Shown: positions 24,617 through 32,974 of the stretch, in pieces
Layout of the letters: every line of letters begins with the position of its first letter
How positions within the stretch are numbered: the stretch's first letter is position 1
Assembly: GCA_016926855.1 (NCBI GenBank)
Contig: JAFGNT010000022.1
Location: forward strand, 1-36,506
DNA length: 36,506 nucleotides
Direction: 5' to 3'
DNA from: Methanomicrobiaceae archaeon
GTDB lineage: Archaea; Halobacteriota; Methanomicrobia; Methanomicrobiales; Methanomicrobiaceae
Made by a program: the position numbers and the translations under genes
Notes under the pieces: model-generated
The model's database searches: none
Told to the model about the DNA's origin: nothing
What the model saw: only the letters and a program-made list of their open reading frames with translations

Positions 24617-25813
24617 TTACCACACCCGACGCTCCCCGACCTCGTCCCCGGATTCCTCCAGCTGCTGCTGCGCCAGCCGCCGGATTTTCCTGAGCGGGAC
24701 GCCCAGTTCGATCGCGGCTTTTCGTAAATCTTCATATTCCGGTTTTTTTCCGATAACAGCACCGCCCGCCCGCGATGTTTTTACCCGGACAGGAAACGTC
24801 CGCCCGAGAAATGCCATTATCTGTGTCTCCCGGACCCGCTCCGCGACCAGCCGCGGAGTATCGCGGATACGCACACCCAGAGTGCCGGTCTCCTCCATGA
24901 GAAGCGCAACCAGCCGGTGGTAGTCATGATGGCTGGTGATGACCGTGAGCACGTGTACCGGGCGGTTTTTCTTGCCGATGCCGGGGGTGACGAAGACATC
25001 GACCGCTCCCGCCGCCAGCAGGCGTTCGATGGTGTAGCCGATCTCCTCGCCGGGAAGATCGTCAAGATTGGTTTCAAGAAGTATGATCCGGTCCCTGATG
25101 AGGGCTTCCCGCTCACCGCTCACCACCCGGAGCAGCGGAGGATTCGTGCCGATGCCGCTCCCGTACCCGGCTCCCGCCGGCGTAAGTGCCGGAAGCACGG
25201 GCGTCACCTCATCCACCAGACGGGCAAACAGTGCCGCACCGGCTGCACTCGTGGATACGGCGCGATCCGAAGGAGATGAAAACGGGATATGCCTCTTCGA
25301 CAGGAGCCACAGGATGTCGGGTGCAGGGCCGGTAAAGGGATGCCCGCCACCAGACACGGCAGGAGGGGTCCCGATGATCCGCCCGCCGAGGAAACCGCCT
25401 TCGTCAAGCAGGAGAAGGGGGGCGAGTACAGAAAAGACCGTCACCGGCCATGCCGGCCCGTGAAGGGCATACACCTGCAGGGCAGCGAGAAGGTCTGAAA
25501 ATACAGCGTCGGAAAGCTCCATTACATGTTCGGAACACCCCGCTTCTTCGGCTATGTCCCGTGCCGCCGCCCCCAGTCCGTGTGCAGGCGGGGACACCCC
25601 GGACCCGCTTTCGGTCTTCAGGCAGGTTGCTGCAATCCCCTGTACCCGCGTGGCATCCGCTCGACAGGAGAAGGACCCGGCATCCGGATGTGCGGCGATT
25701 GCTCCGGCGAGTGACGCGAGAGGACCGGTGTCGCCGGACAGATCGGCAAGGGCTGCTGCAAGCAGCCCCCCCTCGATCCCGCCGGCAGCGGCATCGATGA
25801 CGAGAAGTTTCAT
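24617..25813 (-). CDS. larC: LarC-like nickel-pincer cofactor biosynthesis protein
   Basis: LarC is a CTP-dependent nickel insertase that completes the pyridinium-dithiolate pincer cofactor. The 398-aa product keeps the C-terminal half well (LLETNLDDLPGEEIGYTIERLLAAGAVDVFVTPGIGKKNRPVHVL, EETGTLGVR, KPEYEDLRKAA). The N-terminal motif is changed: it reads DAAAGGIEGG where typical LarC has an SGDM-like motif, so activity may differ. The start is the ATG at 25813 (MKLLVIDAAAGG); an ATG at 25846 adds 11 residues. It follows the 613-aa gene by 13 bp. No larA, larB or larE is visible in the window. Confidence 0.85.
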   Translation of the reverse strand: MKLLVIDAAAGGIEGGLLAAALADLSGDTGPLASLAGAIAAHPDAGSFSCRADATRVQGIAATCLKTESGSGVSPPAHGLGAAARDIAEEAGCSEHVMELSDAVFSDLLAALQVYALHGPAWPVTVFSVLAPLLLLDEGGFLGGRIIGTPPAVSGGGHPFTGPAPDILWLLSKRHIPFSSPSDRAVSTSAAGAALFARLVDEVTPVLPALTPAGAGYGSGIGTNPPLLRVVSGEREALIRDRIILLETNLDDLPGEEIGYTIERLLAAGAVDVFVTPGIGKKNRPVHVLTVITSHHDYHRLVALLMEETGTLGVRIRDTPRLVAERVRETQIMAFLGRTFPVRVKTSRAGGAVIGKKPEYEDLRKAAIELGVPLRKIRRLAQQQLEESGDEVGERRVW

Positions 25814-25826
25814 CCGGAATCCTGCC

Positions 25827-27668
25827 TTATGGGAACGGTTCGTCAAGACGCGCTTTAATCCGCTGTGCGATCCGGGCGACTGTCGCTGCCGTCTCGTGCG
25901 CCCCCGGGATCGACCGTGTCAGGTAGGCGCCGTCCTCCGCCTGCTTCCCTGCCTCCCCGGGATCCATGCCCCGCGCTCCCGCCACGGCCGCTGGAACCGT
26001 GATGTTGAGGATCGTATGCCCGATGTACTGCAGTTCCTGTGTGAGGACGGCTCCGGCAAAGAGCGCGGTTCCCCAGTCGGGATTGTCACGGTTCTTCCCC
26101 TCAAGGGCAAAAGCGGGCACCTCTTTTGCCGTCAGGTTGTCCAGGTGATAGGGTTTGTCGTCGATGGTGATGTCGTACGAGACAAAGGAGTCAAAGCCCC
26201 AGTACCGTGCGGTGAATTTGTCGGTGCGGCGGGCATGCGGTTTGAGTTCGGTGAATTTCAACTCGATTTTTCGGCCGGTGAACCCCGAGAGGATCGCCGA
26301 ACCGCGCTGCTCCACGTATGCACGCCGCTCGTCGTCGAGGGTGCGGGTCACGTCGGCAAGCGATGTGCCGGCGGAGAGCATATCATTCGTGTGGACGGCA
26401 CGCCGGTAGACGGCACGGTCCCGGATCTCCTCCGATGCGAGAATGCAGGCTTCTGAAACCTTCCCGCGGGTCACCTGTTCGGCCTTCCTGGCGATGGTGT
26501 TCAGGCCGCAGAGTGCCAGTTCCGGATCAATGAAGTTCTGCAGCTTGTAATCCCTGATTGCATCCGCCACGGCAAAGACATCTCCGCGATTCCGGAAGAG
26601 AAGCCTGAGGGCCGGCACGCAGTCCCCTTCAAGATGCCCGAGCGGGGGATTGACCGGGCCGCCTGAAAAACCGGCTCCGATAACGGCAGCTTCTTCAAAT
26701 CCGGCGAATATCTCGCTGAGCGCCATCGATCCGATCACGGACGGGCCTCCGATATCCTTGAGGATGAGGCCGAAGTCTCCGATCACTTTCGCGGTGTCGT
26801 ACTCCTCGTGTGTCCCGCGGATATGGAGGGCGGGGGGCAGTTTTGCAGCCTCCACAGCACCTTTTCCGGCAAGGTATGCGGAGTCGACCGCCCCGAAATT
26901 CCCGAACTCCTCCCCTAACAGGGCGTCGGGGTGAACGAGTTCCATGGTCACCGTCGCACCGATAAGCGCGGGCCAGAGGGGGTACGCAGTGATTCCGGCC
27001 CCGTACATGCTCTGTATCATCGCCTCGGTTCCCACTTTTGCCGCGTTCCGGGCGAGTTCCGGAATATTGAAGTCCTCGCCCAGTGCCGAATGCCCGTATA
27101 CGGCGCCTCCCGCGATGAACGGCGGCAGCACCGCCCCGTCGACGCGGGTGAGCTTCTTATCCATCAGTGCCTCGTATATCGCGAGATATGCCGGGAAAGC
27201 AGGAATCCGGTGGGTGAATTTCCCGGTCACCAGCGCGATGGCACTCGTCCGGGCGGCCCCGGCGTGGATACGGGCGATTGCACCAAGCTTGCGGTTTCCG
27301 AGCGGGACACCCGCACGTGCGCATGAGCCGGTAAAGTATGCGAGTGACGCAACGATGAGAGCGGCATTCGCCGGCTCCGCACCGGCATTCATCGTTGCCC
27401 GGACCGCCTTGTCGATGATCATATCGAGTGGCAGCTGCGGGGCTGCCGCATCGACCACGGTCATCCGGTCGAGGAGGTGCATCTCCGGCCCCGCGAAGGA
27501 ACAGAACACATCCTCGGCAAGTGAGTTCGCTGCTGCGAATACCGGGATGACAAGCGCCCCGTGGCCTTTTGTCGCAGCCTCAAGCTTGTCATTGCTCATC
27601 AGGTCAGGCTTAAAGGTCGCCGCCTGTGCGGCGGCAAGAAGTATTTTTTCTCGTTCTTCTCCCGTCAT
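25827..27668 (-). CDS. conserved-looking 613-aa protein of unknown function
   Basis: I do not recognise this protein with confidence. It is Ala/Gly-rich and soluble, and no clear signal peptide is seen. Visible blocks are GALVIPVFAAANSLAEDVF (about 35), GVPLGNRKLGAIARIHAGAARTSA (about 120), a Gly-rich GAGFSGGPVNPPLGHLEGD (about 335), and a more polar C-terminal third with HARRTDKFTARYWGFDSFVSYDI. The strong ribosome site (GGAGG) before the ATG and clean codon use show a real, well-expressed gene. It heads an operon with larC, 13 bp apart, which suggests a metal-cofactor link. It may belong to one of the methanogen-specific DUF families (DUF2193 is one to test). Confidence 0.8.
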   Translation of the reverse strand: MTGEEREKILLAAAQAATFKPDLMSNDKLEAATKGHGALVIPVFAAANSLAEDVFCSFAGPEMHLLDRMTVVDAAAPQLPLDMIIDKAVRATMNAGAEPANAALIVASLAYFTGSCARAGVPLGNRKLGAIARIHAGAARTSAIALVTGKFTHRIPAFPAYLAIYEALMDKKLTRVDGAVLPPFIAGGAVYGHSALGEDFNIPELARNAAKVGTEAMIQSMYGAGITAYPLWPALIGATVTMELVHPDALLGEEFGNFGAVDSAYLAGKGAVEAAKLPPALHIRGTHEEYDTAKVIGDFGLILKDIGGPSVIGSMALSEIFAGFEEAAVIGAGFSGGPVNPPLGHLEGDCVPALRLLFRNRGDVFAVADAIRDYKLQNFIDPELALCGLNTIARKAEQVTRGKVSEACILASEEIRDRAVYRRAVHTNDMLSAGTSLADVTRTLDDERRAYVEQRGSAILSGFTGRKIELKFTELKPHARRTDKFTARYWGFDSFVSYDITIDDKPYHLDNLTAKEVPAFALEGKNRDNPDWGTALFAGAVLTQELQYIGHTILNITVPAAVAGARGMDPGEAGKQAEDGAYLTRSIPGAHETAATVARIAQRIKARLDEPFP

Positions 27669-27761
27669 ATAAAATATCCTCCTTTTCGATGAGAGAAAAA
27701 TTATGACAGGAAATGAAAAAGGTATGGGTTCCGGGGGGCCCTCACTGTACCCCTGCTTCCT
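27669..27761 (-). promoter_or_regulatory. promoter region of the 613-aa/larC operon
   Basis: On the minus strand a T5 run (near 27715) follows the glycosylase gene, then CATAATTTTT (27694-27703) as a candidate TATA, then AAAGGAGG just before the ATG. This reads as the end of one transcript and the start of the next. Confidence 0.35.
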
Positions 27762-28322
27762 TTACGCATCCATTCGCGGATCCGGGGGACGTGCGGCTTC
27801 TGCCACGATCCGCCATGCGCTGATCTTTGCTTCCATGGTCAGGCGTGCATTCGCCGGACTTGTCGAAGGAAGGGTGACCACAGGGGGCCGGCCCGCGGAT
27901 ACCAGATCCGGGAAGAACCGCTTCAGCCAGCGTTCCGCGCCGCTTTTCCCGTTCAGTACAATGATCCGGATGCCCCGGTGCTCGTCAAGCAGGCGGGCGA
28001 TATCATTGGGCACCGGGTCCGTGATCTGCGCATCTCCGCTCCCCTCGCGACGGCATGACGCCACCACGTCCCAGAGTGCGATACCAGAGCAGGTAATCGA
28101 GGCACAACGGCGGGTGTAGGAGGCATCCGGATCGGCACACCCGATCGCCTCCATAATGCGCCAGAACGCATTCTGCGGGTGTGCATAATACTCGCCCGCG
28201 GCAAGAGAGCGGGCACTCGGAAAACTGCCGAGGATGAGAACCCTCGGATCAGGCCCGATAACGGGAGCGAGTCCTTCCCGTCTTTCGCCTTCTAAATCCC
28301 CAGTGTTCCGGCTCGAATTCAT
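27762..28322 (-). CDS. hypoxanthine-DNA glycosylase (UDG superfamily, family 6)
   Basis: Removes deaminated bases, chiefly hypoxanthine, from DNA. The 186-aa protein has motif 1 LILGSFPSARSL (29-40) leading into YYAHPQNAFWRIM with Asn51, and motif 2 LPSTSPANA (151-159). The GSxPS...YYxxPxNxFW arrangement matches the HDG family first described from Methanosarcina (TIGR04274-like) rather than classical Mug or Ung. It is transcribed divergently from the adenosyltransferase gene. Confidence 0.88.
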   Translation of the reverse strand: MNSSRNTGDLEGERREGLAPVIGPDPRVLILGSFPSARSLAAGEYYAHPQNAFWRIMEAIGCADPDASYTRRCASITCSGIALWDVVASCRREGSGDAQITDPVPNDIARLLDEHRGIRIIVLNGKSGAERWLKRFFPDLVSAGRPPVVTLPSTSPANARLTMEAKISAWRIVAEAARPPDPRMDA

Positions 28323-28433
28323 AGAAGAATGGTGATAATTTTCACACTATATGTGCCCATTCATTTTCCTCCCGACCAACCAATCTAAACGGATAACAAG
28401 ATGCACGGCAATAAAAAATACAGGACTGATGGT
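28323..28433. promoter_or_regulatory. divergent promoter region, glycosylase / adenosyltransferase
   Basis: An A/T-rich gap. GCAATAAAAAATAC (28407-28420) is a strong TATA match for the rightward operon. If it is used, the transcript would begin at about 28437, close to the ATG at 28434. If transcription starts further left, the ATG at 28401 becomes possible. Confidence 0.3.
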
Positions 28434-28949
28434 ATGCATCGGGGATATGTGCATCTCTATACGGGAAACGGCAAAGGGAAGACGACCGCGGCTCTCGGCC
28501 TTTCACTCAGGGCCATCTGCGCCGGGAAAACGGTATTTTTCGGACAGTTCCTGAAGGGATCGGAGTACAGCGAACTCCGGGCGCCGGAATTTCTGCCGGG
28601 ATTTACCATCGAACAGTTCGGGAGAGGATGCTTTCTTTCGCACGAGCCGGATGTGGAGGACATCGAACTCGCCCGGCGGGGGCTCGAACGGTGCGGGGAG
28701 GTTCTCCGTTCGGGCACGTACGACGTCGTCGTGCTGGACGAGGTAAACGTCGCCCTGCACTATCGCCTCTTCGAAGTATCAGACGTGCTCGGCCTGCTCG
28801 AGGCACGGGCACCGGAGATCGAAGTGGTACTGACCGGGAGGCACGCACCTGATGAGCTGATCGAGGCGGCGGATCTGGTCACCGAAATGAAGGAGATCCG
28901 ACATTACTACCACCGCGGCGTCCGGGGACGGGTAGGGATAGAGAAATGA
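28434..28949 (+). CDS. cobO: cob(I)alamin/corrinoid adenosyltransferase (CobA/CobO/BtuR type)
   Basis: Transfers the adenosyl group of ATP to the cobalt of corrinoids, in cobalamin synthesis or salvage. The product has P-loop GNGKGKTT (11-18), FFGQFLKGSEYSE, and Walker B VVVLDEVNVALHY. From the ATG at 28434 (MHRGYVHLYTGNG) it is 171 aa, the usual family length; an upstream ATG at 28401 would add 11 polar residues. The stop overlaps the aminotransferase start (ATGATG). Confidence 0.9.
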   Translation: MHRGYVHLYTGNGKGKTTAALGLSLRAICAGKTVFFGQFLKGSEYSELRAPEFLPGFTIEQFGRGCFLSHEPDVEDIELARRGLERCGEVLRSGTYDVVVLDEVNVALHYRLFEVSDVLGLLEARAPEIEVVLTGRHAPDELIEAADLVTEMKEIRHYYHRGVRGRVGIEK

Positions 28950-30118
28950 TGTCGTACCGGTTTTCGGATCGCATGCGCCGGGTCCCCGAATCCTTTCTCG
29001 GGGAGCTGTTCCGGGTGTCAAACGATCCTGATATCATCTCATTTGCCGGAGGGCTCCCTTCTTCCGCCGCAATCGACGTGGAAGGCATCACGGCGGCAGC
29101 GAAGGACGTGCTGGAGAATGAGGGAAGAAGAGCGCTCCAGTACACGAATACGGACGGATTCCTGCCGCTTCGCGAATATATCGCCCGCCGGTACCGCGAG
29201 CGGCTAAAAATCCCCGCGACGGCAGCCGACATCCAGATCGTGAACGGCTCCCAGCAGTGCCTTGACCTCGTGGCGAAGATCCTCGTCAACCCCGGCGATC
29301 CTGTGGGGATGGAGTCCCCCGGGTACCTCGGTGCAATCGAGGCGTTTTCCCTCTACGAACCCGAATTCCATGGTGTCCCGCTCGGGAACACGGGGCCCGA
29401 TCCGGACGCGTTTGCGGCACTCCTCTCATCACGTCCGCTTGCCTTCTTCTACGGCATCCCGAACTCCCAGAACCCGTCGGGAACCACGTACTCCGACACG
29501 ATGCGGCGGGCGGTGGCGCGGATGTGCGAGGACACCGGGACGCTCTTTTACGAGGACGATGCGTTTGGAGAACTCTTCTTCGATGGAAAATCCCGTCCCC
29601 CCGTAAAGAAATACGCGCCGGAGCACACGATCATGAGCGGATCGTTTTCCAAGATTGTCGCGCCCGGCATGCGCATCGGGTGGCTGTTCGCACCCGAGCC
29701 CATAATCCATGAGTTCAACGTCGCAAAACAGGCGGCAGACCTCCATTCCAATTTCCTCTGCCAGATGATCCTGCATCGCTATCTCGAAACCCATGACCTT
29801 GACGTGAAAGTACGGCGGGTGGCCGGTGTATACGGGGAAAACTGCCGGCTCATGTGCGATCTCCTGGATGACGCGGGGCTTTTGCATACGACTCCTTCGG
29901 GCGGGATGTTTCTCATGGCCACGCTCCCGCCGCGGGTGGCCGCCATGGACGTCTTCTCGGCGGGCATCCGCGAAGGCGTCGCGGTGCTTCCCGGCGTGCC
30001 GTTCTACGTGAACGGGGGAGGAGAGGACACCATCCGCCTGAACTTCTCGACCGCGACTGAAGAGGAGATACACGAAGGGATGGAAAGGCTCGTTCGGGTG
30101 ATCTCCGGGCTCGCATAA
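28946..30118 (+). CDS. PLP-dependent class I/II aminotransferase (LysN/MocR-like group)
   Basis: A fold-type I aminotransferase of 390 aa. The internal-aldimine lysine is Lys236 in SGSFSKIVAPGMRIGW; Asp205 (FYEDDAFGEL) and Asn177 (NSQNPSGT) hold the cofactor. Sequence style is that of 2-aminoadipate/branched or aromatic aminotransferases rather than CobD. Its coupling to a corrinoid adenosyltransferase is suggestive, but the substrate cannot be read from sequence. The start may be either of two adjacent ATGs (28946 or 28949). Confidence 0.88.
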   Translation: MMSYRFSDRMRRVPESFLGELFRVSNDPDIISFAGGLPSSAAIDVEGITAAAKDVLENEGRRALQYTNTDGFLPLREYIARRYRERLKIPATAADIQIVNGSQQCLDLVAKILVNPGDPVGMESPGYLGAIEAFSLYEPEFHGVPLGNTGPDPDAFAALLSSRPLAFFYGIPNSQNPSGTTYSDTMRRAVARMCEDTGTLFYEDDAFGELFFDGKSRPPVKKYAPEHTIMSGSFSKIVAPGMRIGWLFAPEPIIHEFNVAKQAADLHSNFLCQMILHRYLETHDLDVKVRRVAGVYGENCRLMCDLLDDAGLLHTTPSGGMFLMATLPPRVAAMDVFSAGIREGVAVLPGVPFYVNGGGEDTIRLNFSTATEEEIHEGMERLVRVISGLA

Positions 30119-30119
30119 G

Positions 30120-30341
30120 TCACCGGGAACACCCGCATGACCGGTCCTCTCCGGGCGGCAGCAGGCGCCGCCGCTCCCTCGTTAAACAGTCCCGGCAGAT
30201 GAGAATCGTCCCGAAATCCCGGTGCCGGACCCTGAGAAACGAGAGCCCGGGTTCGCTGCAGAGTGCACATTTCATACATGAAAGCCTCTCGATAATCACC
30301 CGGGCAAGCAGTTCGATCTCGCGAAAACCGGGGTCATCCAT
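30120..30341 (-). CDS. small Cys-rich zinc-ribbon-like protein
   Basis: A 73-aa protein with two CxxC knuckles (Cys25/Cys28 and Cys49/Cys52), further cysteines at 22, 69 and 71, and a basic stretch, RERRRLL. It probably binds one zinc and perhaps nucleic acid or a protein partner. Codon third positions are GC-rich throughout. The ATG at 30341 follows a G-rich run directly; an internal ATG at 30275 (MKCALCSEPG) is an alternative start. It ends one base from the converging aminotransferase gene. No family is recognised. Confidence 0.6.
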   Translation of the reverse strand: MDDPGFREIELLARVIIERLSCMKCALCSEPGLSFLRVRHRDFGTILICRDCLTRERRRLLPPGEDRSCGCSR

Positions 30342-30387
30342 CCCCCTTTTTTCGATACCGAGTTTTGTGGCGACACAATGGTGATCC

Positions 30388-30803
30388 GGTCGTACCCCCC
30401 CATTCGGTCACCTCGTCGTTCTCGAAATAGTAGATCAGCAGGATAGCAATAGCGACGGTGAGCAGGTAGACTACTCCCGGCCTGAGCGTGAAGTCCAGTT
30501 GCGACGCCCCGATCACGAGGATGAGGACGAACAGCAGAAAAAAAAGAGAGCGTCACCCGGCGCGGCCGTTCAACGCCCCCGCCCGCAGCCGGCATCGGCC
30601 CCTGTGCTTTCGCCCGGATCTCCTCGTCATATACCCTGAAGGCGACCGCCATGATGAGCCCGATCGCGATTGCCATCACAATGGCGAATACCGCACGGAC
30701 AAGTCCGATAATCGAAACCAAGGACGCTTGCCGTATAGATGATGGCCAGGATGTTGATGGCCGGGCCTGCATAGAGGAAGGTGATCGCCGACCCGATCCG
30801 TCT
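30388..30803 (-). pseudogene. decayed permease (COG0701/ArsP-like) fragment
   Basis: Three minus-strand frames together restore one membrane permease: SAITFLYAGPAINILAIIYT (from about 30800), then GLVRAVFAIVMAIAIGLIMA, then ASQLDFTLRPGVVYLLTVAI up to TEWGGTT (30388). Frame changes lie near 30708 (one extra base in the GFDY/GLVRA region) and at an A8 run (30538-30545). The N-terminal half is missing at the junction with the arsR fragment, and the C-terminal end is missing after TEWGGTT. Two frameshifts and two truncations mean no functional protein. The family exports arsenicals or related compounds. Confidence 0.7.
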
Positions 30804-31008
30804 GAAGATCCTCTTCATGCTTCGTGTCCAGCCGCTCTGTGTCTGCGTCATCAAGGAGGTACTCCACATCGCCGACTCGAAGCTCTCCTACCACCTGAGT
30901 GTGCTCAGGAAGGCAGGCATGATTACAGGCGAGCAGCAGGGCAGCTGGATCATCTACTCTCTCACCGGGACAGGCTGGGCATACAGCGATTATACCTGTT
31001 TTCCGTAA
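30781..31008 (+). pseudogene. 5'-truncated ArsR-family regulator fragment
   Basis: The frame reads IADPIRLKILFMLR, LCVCVIKEVLHIADSKLSYHLSVLRKAGMITG and QQGSWIIYSLT. This is the winged helix-turn-helix core of ArsR, including a metal-site-like CVC. The residues before IADPIRL (about 20 in intact family members) are missing, because the sequence runs straight into the permease fragment on the other strand. After SLT the reading departs from the family and stops. A GTG at 30781 with GAGG upstream could in theory start it, so expression is not excluded. Confidence 0.6.
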
Positions 31009-31072
31009 AGAGAGGGAGGGTTCCGCCGGACGAAATCCCGCACACCCGTCACGGAATCCTTCCACTCCACCG

Positions 31073-32284
31073 TCATTCCGCCCGAAGCGCTTCGATCGGA
31101 TCGAGGTCAGCGGCCCGCCATGCCGGGTACACACCGGAGATGATGCAGATGATGACGCCGATGATCATGGCCATCGGGACATACATAACACTCGCCGGAG
31201 CGAAGAAGTACTCCGTCGTCCCCACCATGATGAGGACGAACAGGTACCCGAGCACGAGGCTTGCCACGGCACCGATGCCGGCCCCGACGATCCCGAGAAT
31301 CGCCGCTTCATAGATGAACATCCGGCGCACTTCCTCTTTCTGTGTCCCGATGCTCCTGAGGATGCCGATCTCCCGGATACGCTCGGTTACCGACATCATC
31401 ATCACGTTGAAAATCGAGACGGCCGCAACGATGAGCGATATTCCTGCAATTGCCATCACAAATGCTGTCAGGGTCCCGAGTGTCGACGTGATCGTCTCCA
31501 TCATCCTGCTGCTGTCCGAGACGGTGACGACATCCTCTTTTTTGTTCAGCTCGTCCTCAATCTCCCCCGTAACGGTGTCCGCATCGTCGATGTCGTCAAG
31601 CACGATCGTGACCTGACCGTATTCACCCTCGGTATCGTAGATGCCGATGAAAAGCTTCTCTGTCCCGACAATTGCCGAGTCCGTACTCAGGTCCATCGAC
31701 ATCCCTCGTTCTTCGAGGATCCCGACGACCCGGACGGTCGTGGTCGATCCCTCATCGGAATCACCGATGTCAATCCGGCTTCCGATTTTCAACTCCCAGC
31801 GTTCCGCAAGCTGCGGCCCGATGAGAACCGAGTTCGTGCTTTTCGGGTACGCCCCGTCCGTAAGCGTAAGGATTTCCGGCATCACAGCGGGATCAAGGCC
31901 GTAAATCGTCGCCCTTCCGGTATCTGATCCGATCTCGATGATGTCGGAGTCCGAGTAGAGGGCATAGACAAGCCCGTATTTCGATGCGATGCGTTTGATA
32001 TCCTCGAAATTGTCGTCGGAAAGGTAATTGTCATTACCGGATGACCCACCGCCGCCGATACGCATCATGCCGCCCCCACCGCCCCCGGTGTAGGCATTGA
32101 CGACGAGGATGTTCGCCATATCGGAAAGCTCTTCCGTAACAGAGAGCGTCATGTTCGCACCCATCATACCCATCGAGGCGATAGCGACAACGCCGATGAC
32201 GATACCGAGCGCCGCCAGCACGGAACGAAGGAAGTGGAGCCGGACGCTCCGGACGGAAAGCTGGAAGATGATATCTCCTCTCAT
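31073..32284 (-). CDS. MacB/FtsX-type ABC transporter permease
   Basis: A 403-aa permease with the MacB layout: one N-terminal helix (about 18-42), an external domain (about 45-270, with an unusual Gly-rich loop around GGGGGGMMRIGGGGSSG), then three helices around 275-390 including the FtsX core SVTERIREIGILRSIGTQKEEV. Such permeases do not form a classical pore but transmit ATPase motion to outer partners. It overlaps the ATPase gene by 4 bp (ATGA). Confidence 0.9.
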   Translation of the reverse strand: MRGDIIFQLSVRSVRLHFLRSVLAALGIVIGVVAIASMGMMGANMTLSVTEELSDMANILVVNAYTGGGGGGMMRIGGGGSSGNDNYLSDDNFEDIKRIASKYGLVYALYSDSDIIEIGSDTGRATIYGLDPAVMPEILTLTDGAYPKSTNSVLIGPQLAERWELKIGSRIDIGDSDEGSTTTVRVVGILEERGMSMDLSTDSAIVGTEKLFIGIYDTEGEYGQVTIVLDDIDDADTVTGEIEDELNKKEDVVTVSDSSRMMETITSTLGTLTAFVMAIAGISLIVAAVSIFNVMMMSVTERIREIGILRSIGTQKEEVRRMFIYEAAILGIVGAGIGAVASLVLGYLFVLIMVGTTEYFFAPASVMYVPMAMIIGVIICIISGVYPAWRAADLDPIEALRAE

Positions 32285-32958
32285 ACGAGCATCCTTCCGT
32301 CACGGAGCGTGATCGTCCGGTCGGCGTACTCCGCCACGGCGGGGTCATGGGTCACCATGATAATTGTTCGTCCCTGGTCGTTGAGATCCTTGAGCATCTC
32401 CATAATCTGCTCACCGGTTTTTGAGTCAAGGTTCCCTGTCGGTTCATCGCAGAGGAGGGTTTTCGGGTCGTTCACGAGTGCCCGGGCAATTGCCACTCTC
32501 TGCTGCTGGCCGCCGGAGAGTTCCGGGGGCTTATGGGATGAGAGCGCCTCGTCGATCCCCATGCCCGCAAGCAGCCGGGTGACATGGCCCGTCGTATCCG
32601 GGTGCCGGTGCCTGAGAATGTAGGGGTACTCGACGTTTTCGTACGCGGTGAGGAGGGGAATGAGGTTGAACTTCTGAAAGATGTAGCCGATAGAGGTCAG
32701 CCGCAGCGTTGTCAGTTCCCTGTCATCCATCTCCCGGATATTTCTCCTGTCGATGAAGAGATCCCCGGACGTGGGGACATCAAGGCTCCCGATCTGGTTG
32801 AGGAGCGTGGACTTGCCGCACCCGGACGGACCCATGATGGCGATGAACTCTCCCTCTTCAATCCGAAGAGAGATACCGTCCAGCGCAATGACGTCACCGG
32901 CAGGGAGGGGATACACTTTGGTGACGCGATCAAGTTCAATCACCGGATGGTTCTGCAT
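32281..32958 (-). CDS. MacB/LolD-type ABC transporter ATP-binding protein
   Basis: A 225-aa ATPase with Walker A GPSGCGKST, signature LSGGQQQRVAIARAL, Walker B LLCDEPTGNLDS and switch His in MVTHD. The DEPTGNLD form and 225-aa length are typical of LolD/MacB partners of FtsX permeases. It is translationally coupled to the permease and lies 16 bp after the surface-protein gene, so the three form one operon. Confidence 0.93.
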   Translation of the reverse strand: MQNHPVIELDRVTKVYPLPAGDVIALDGISLRIEEGEFIAIMGPSGCGKSTLLNQIGSLDVPTSGDLFIDRRNIREMDDRELTTLRLTSIGYIFQKFNLIPLLTAYENVEYPYILRHRHPDTTGHVTRLLAGMGIDEALSSHKPPELSGGQQQRVAIARALVNDPKTLLCDEPTGNLDSKTGEQIMEMLKDLNDQGRTIIMVTHDPAVAEYADRTITLRDGRMLV

Positions 32959-32974
32959 ACTGCACTTCCCTCAA

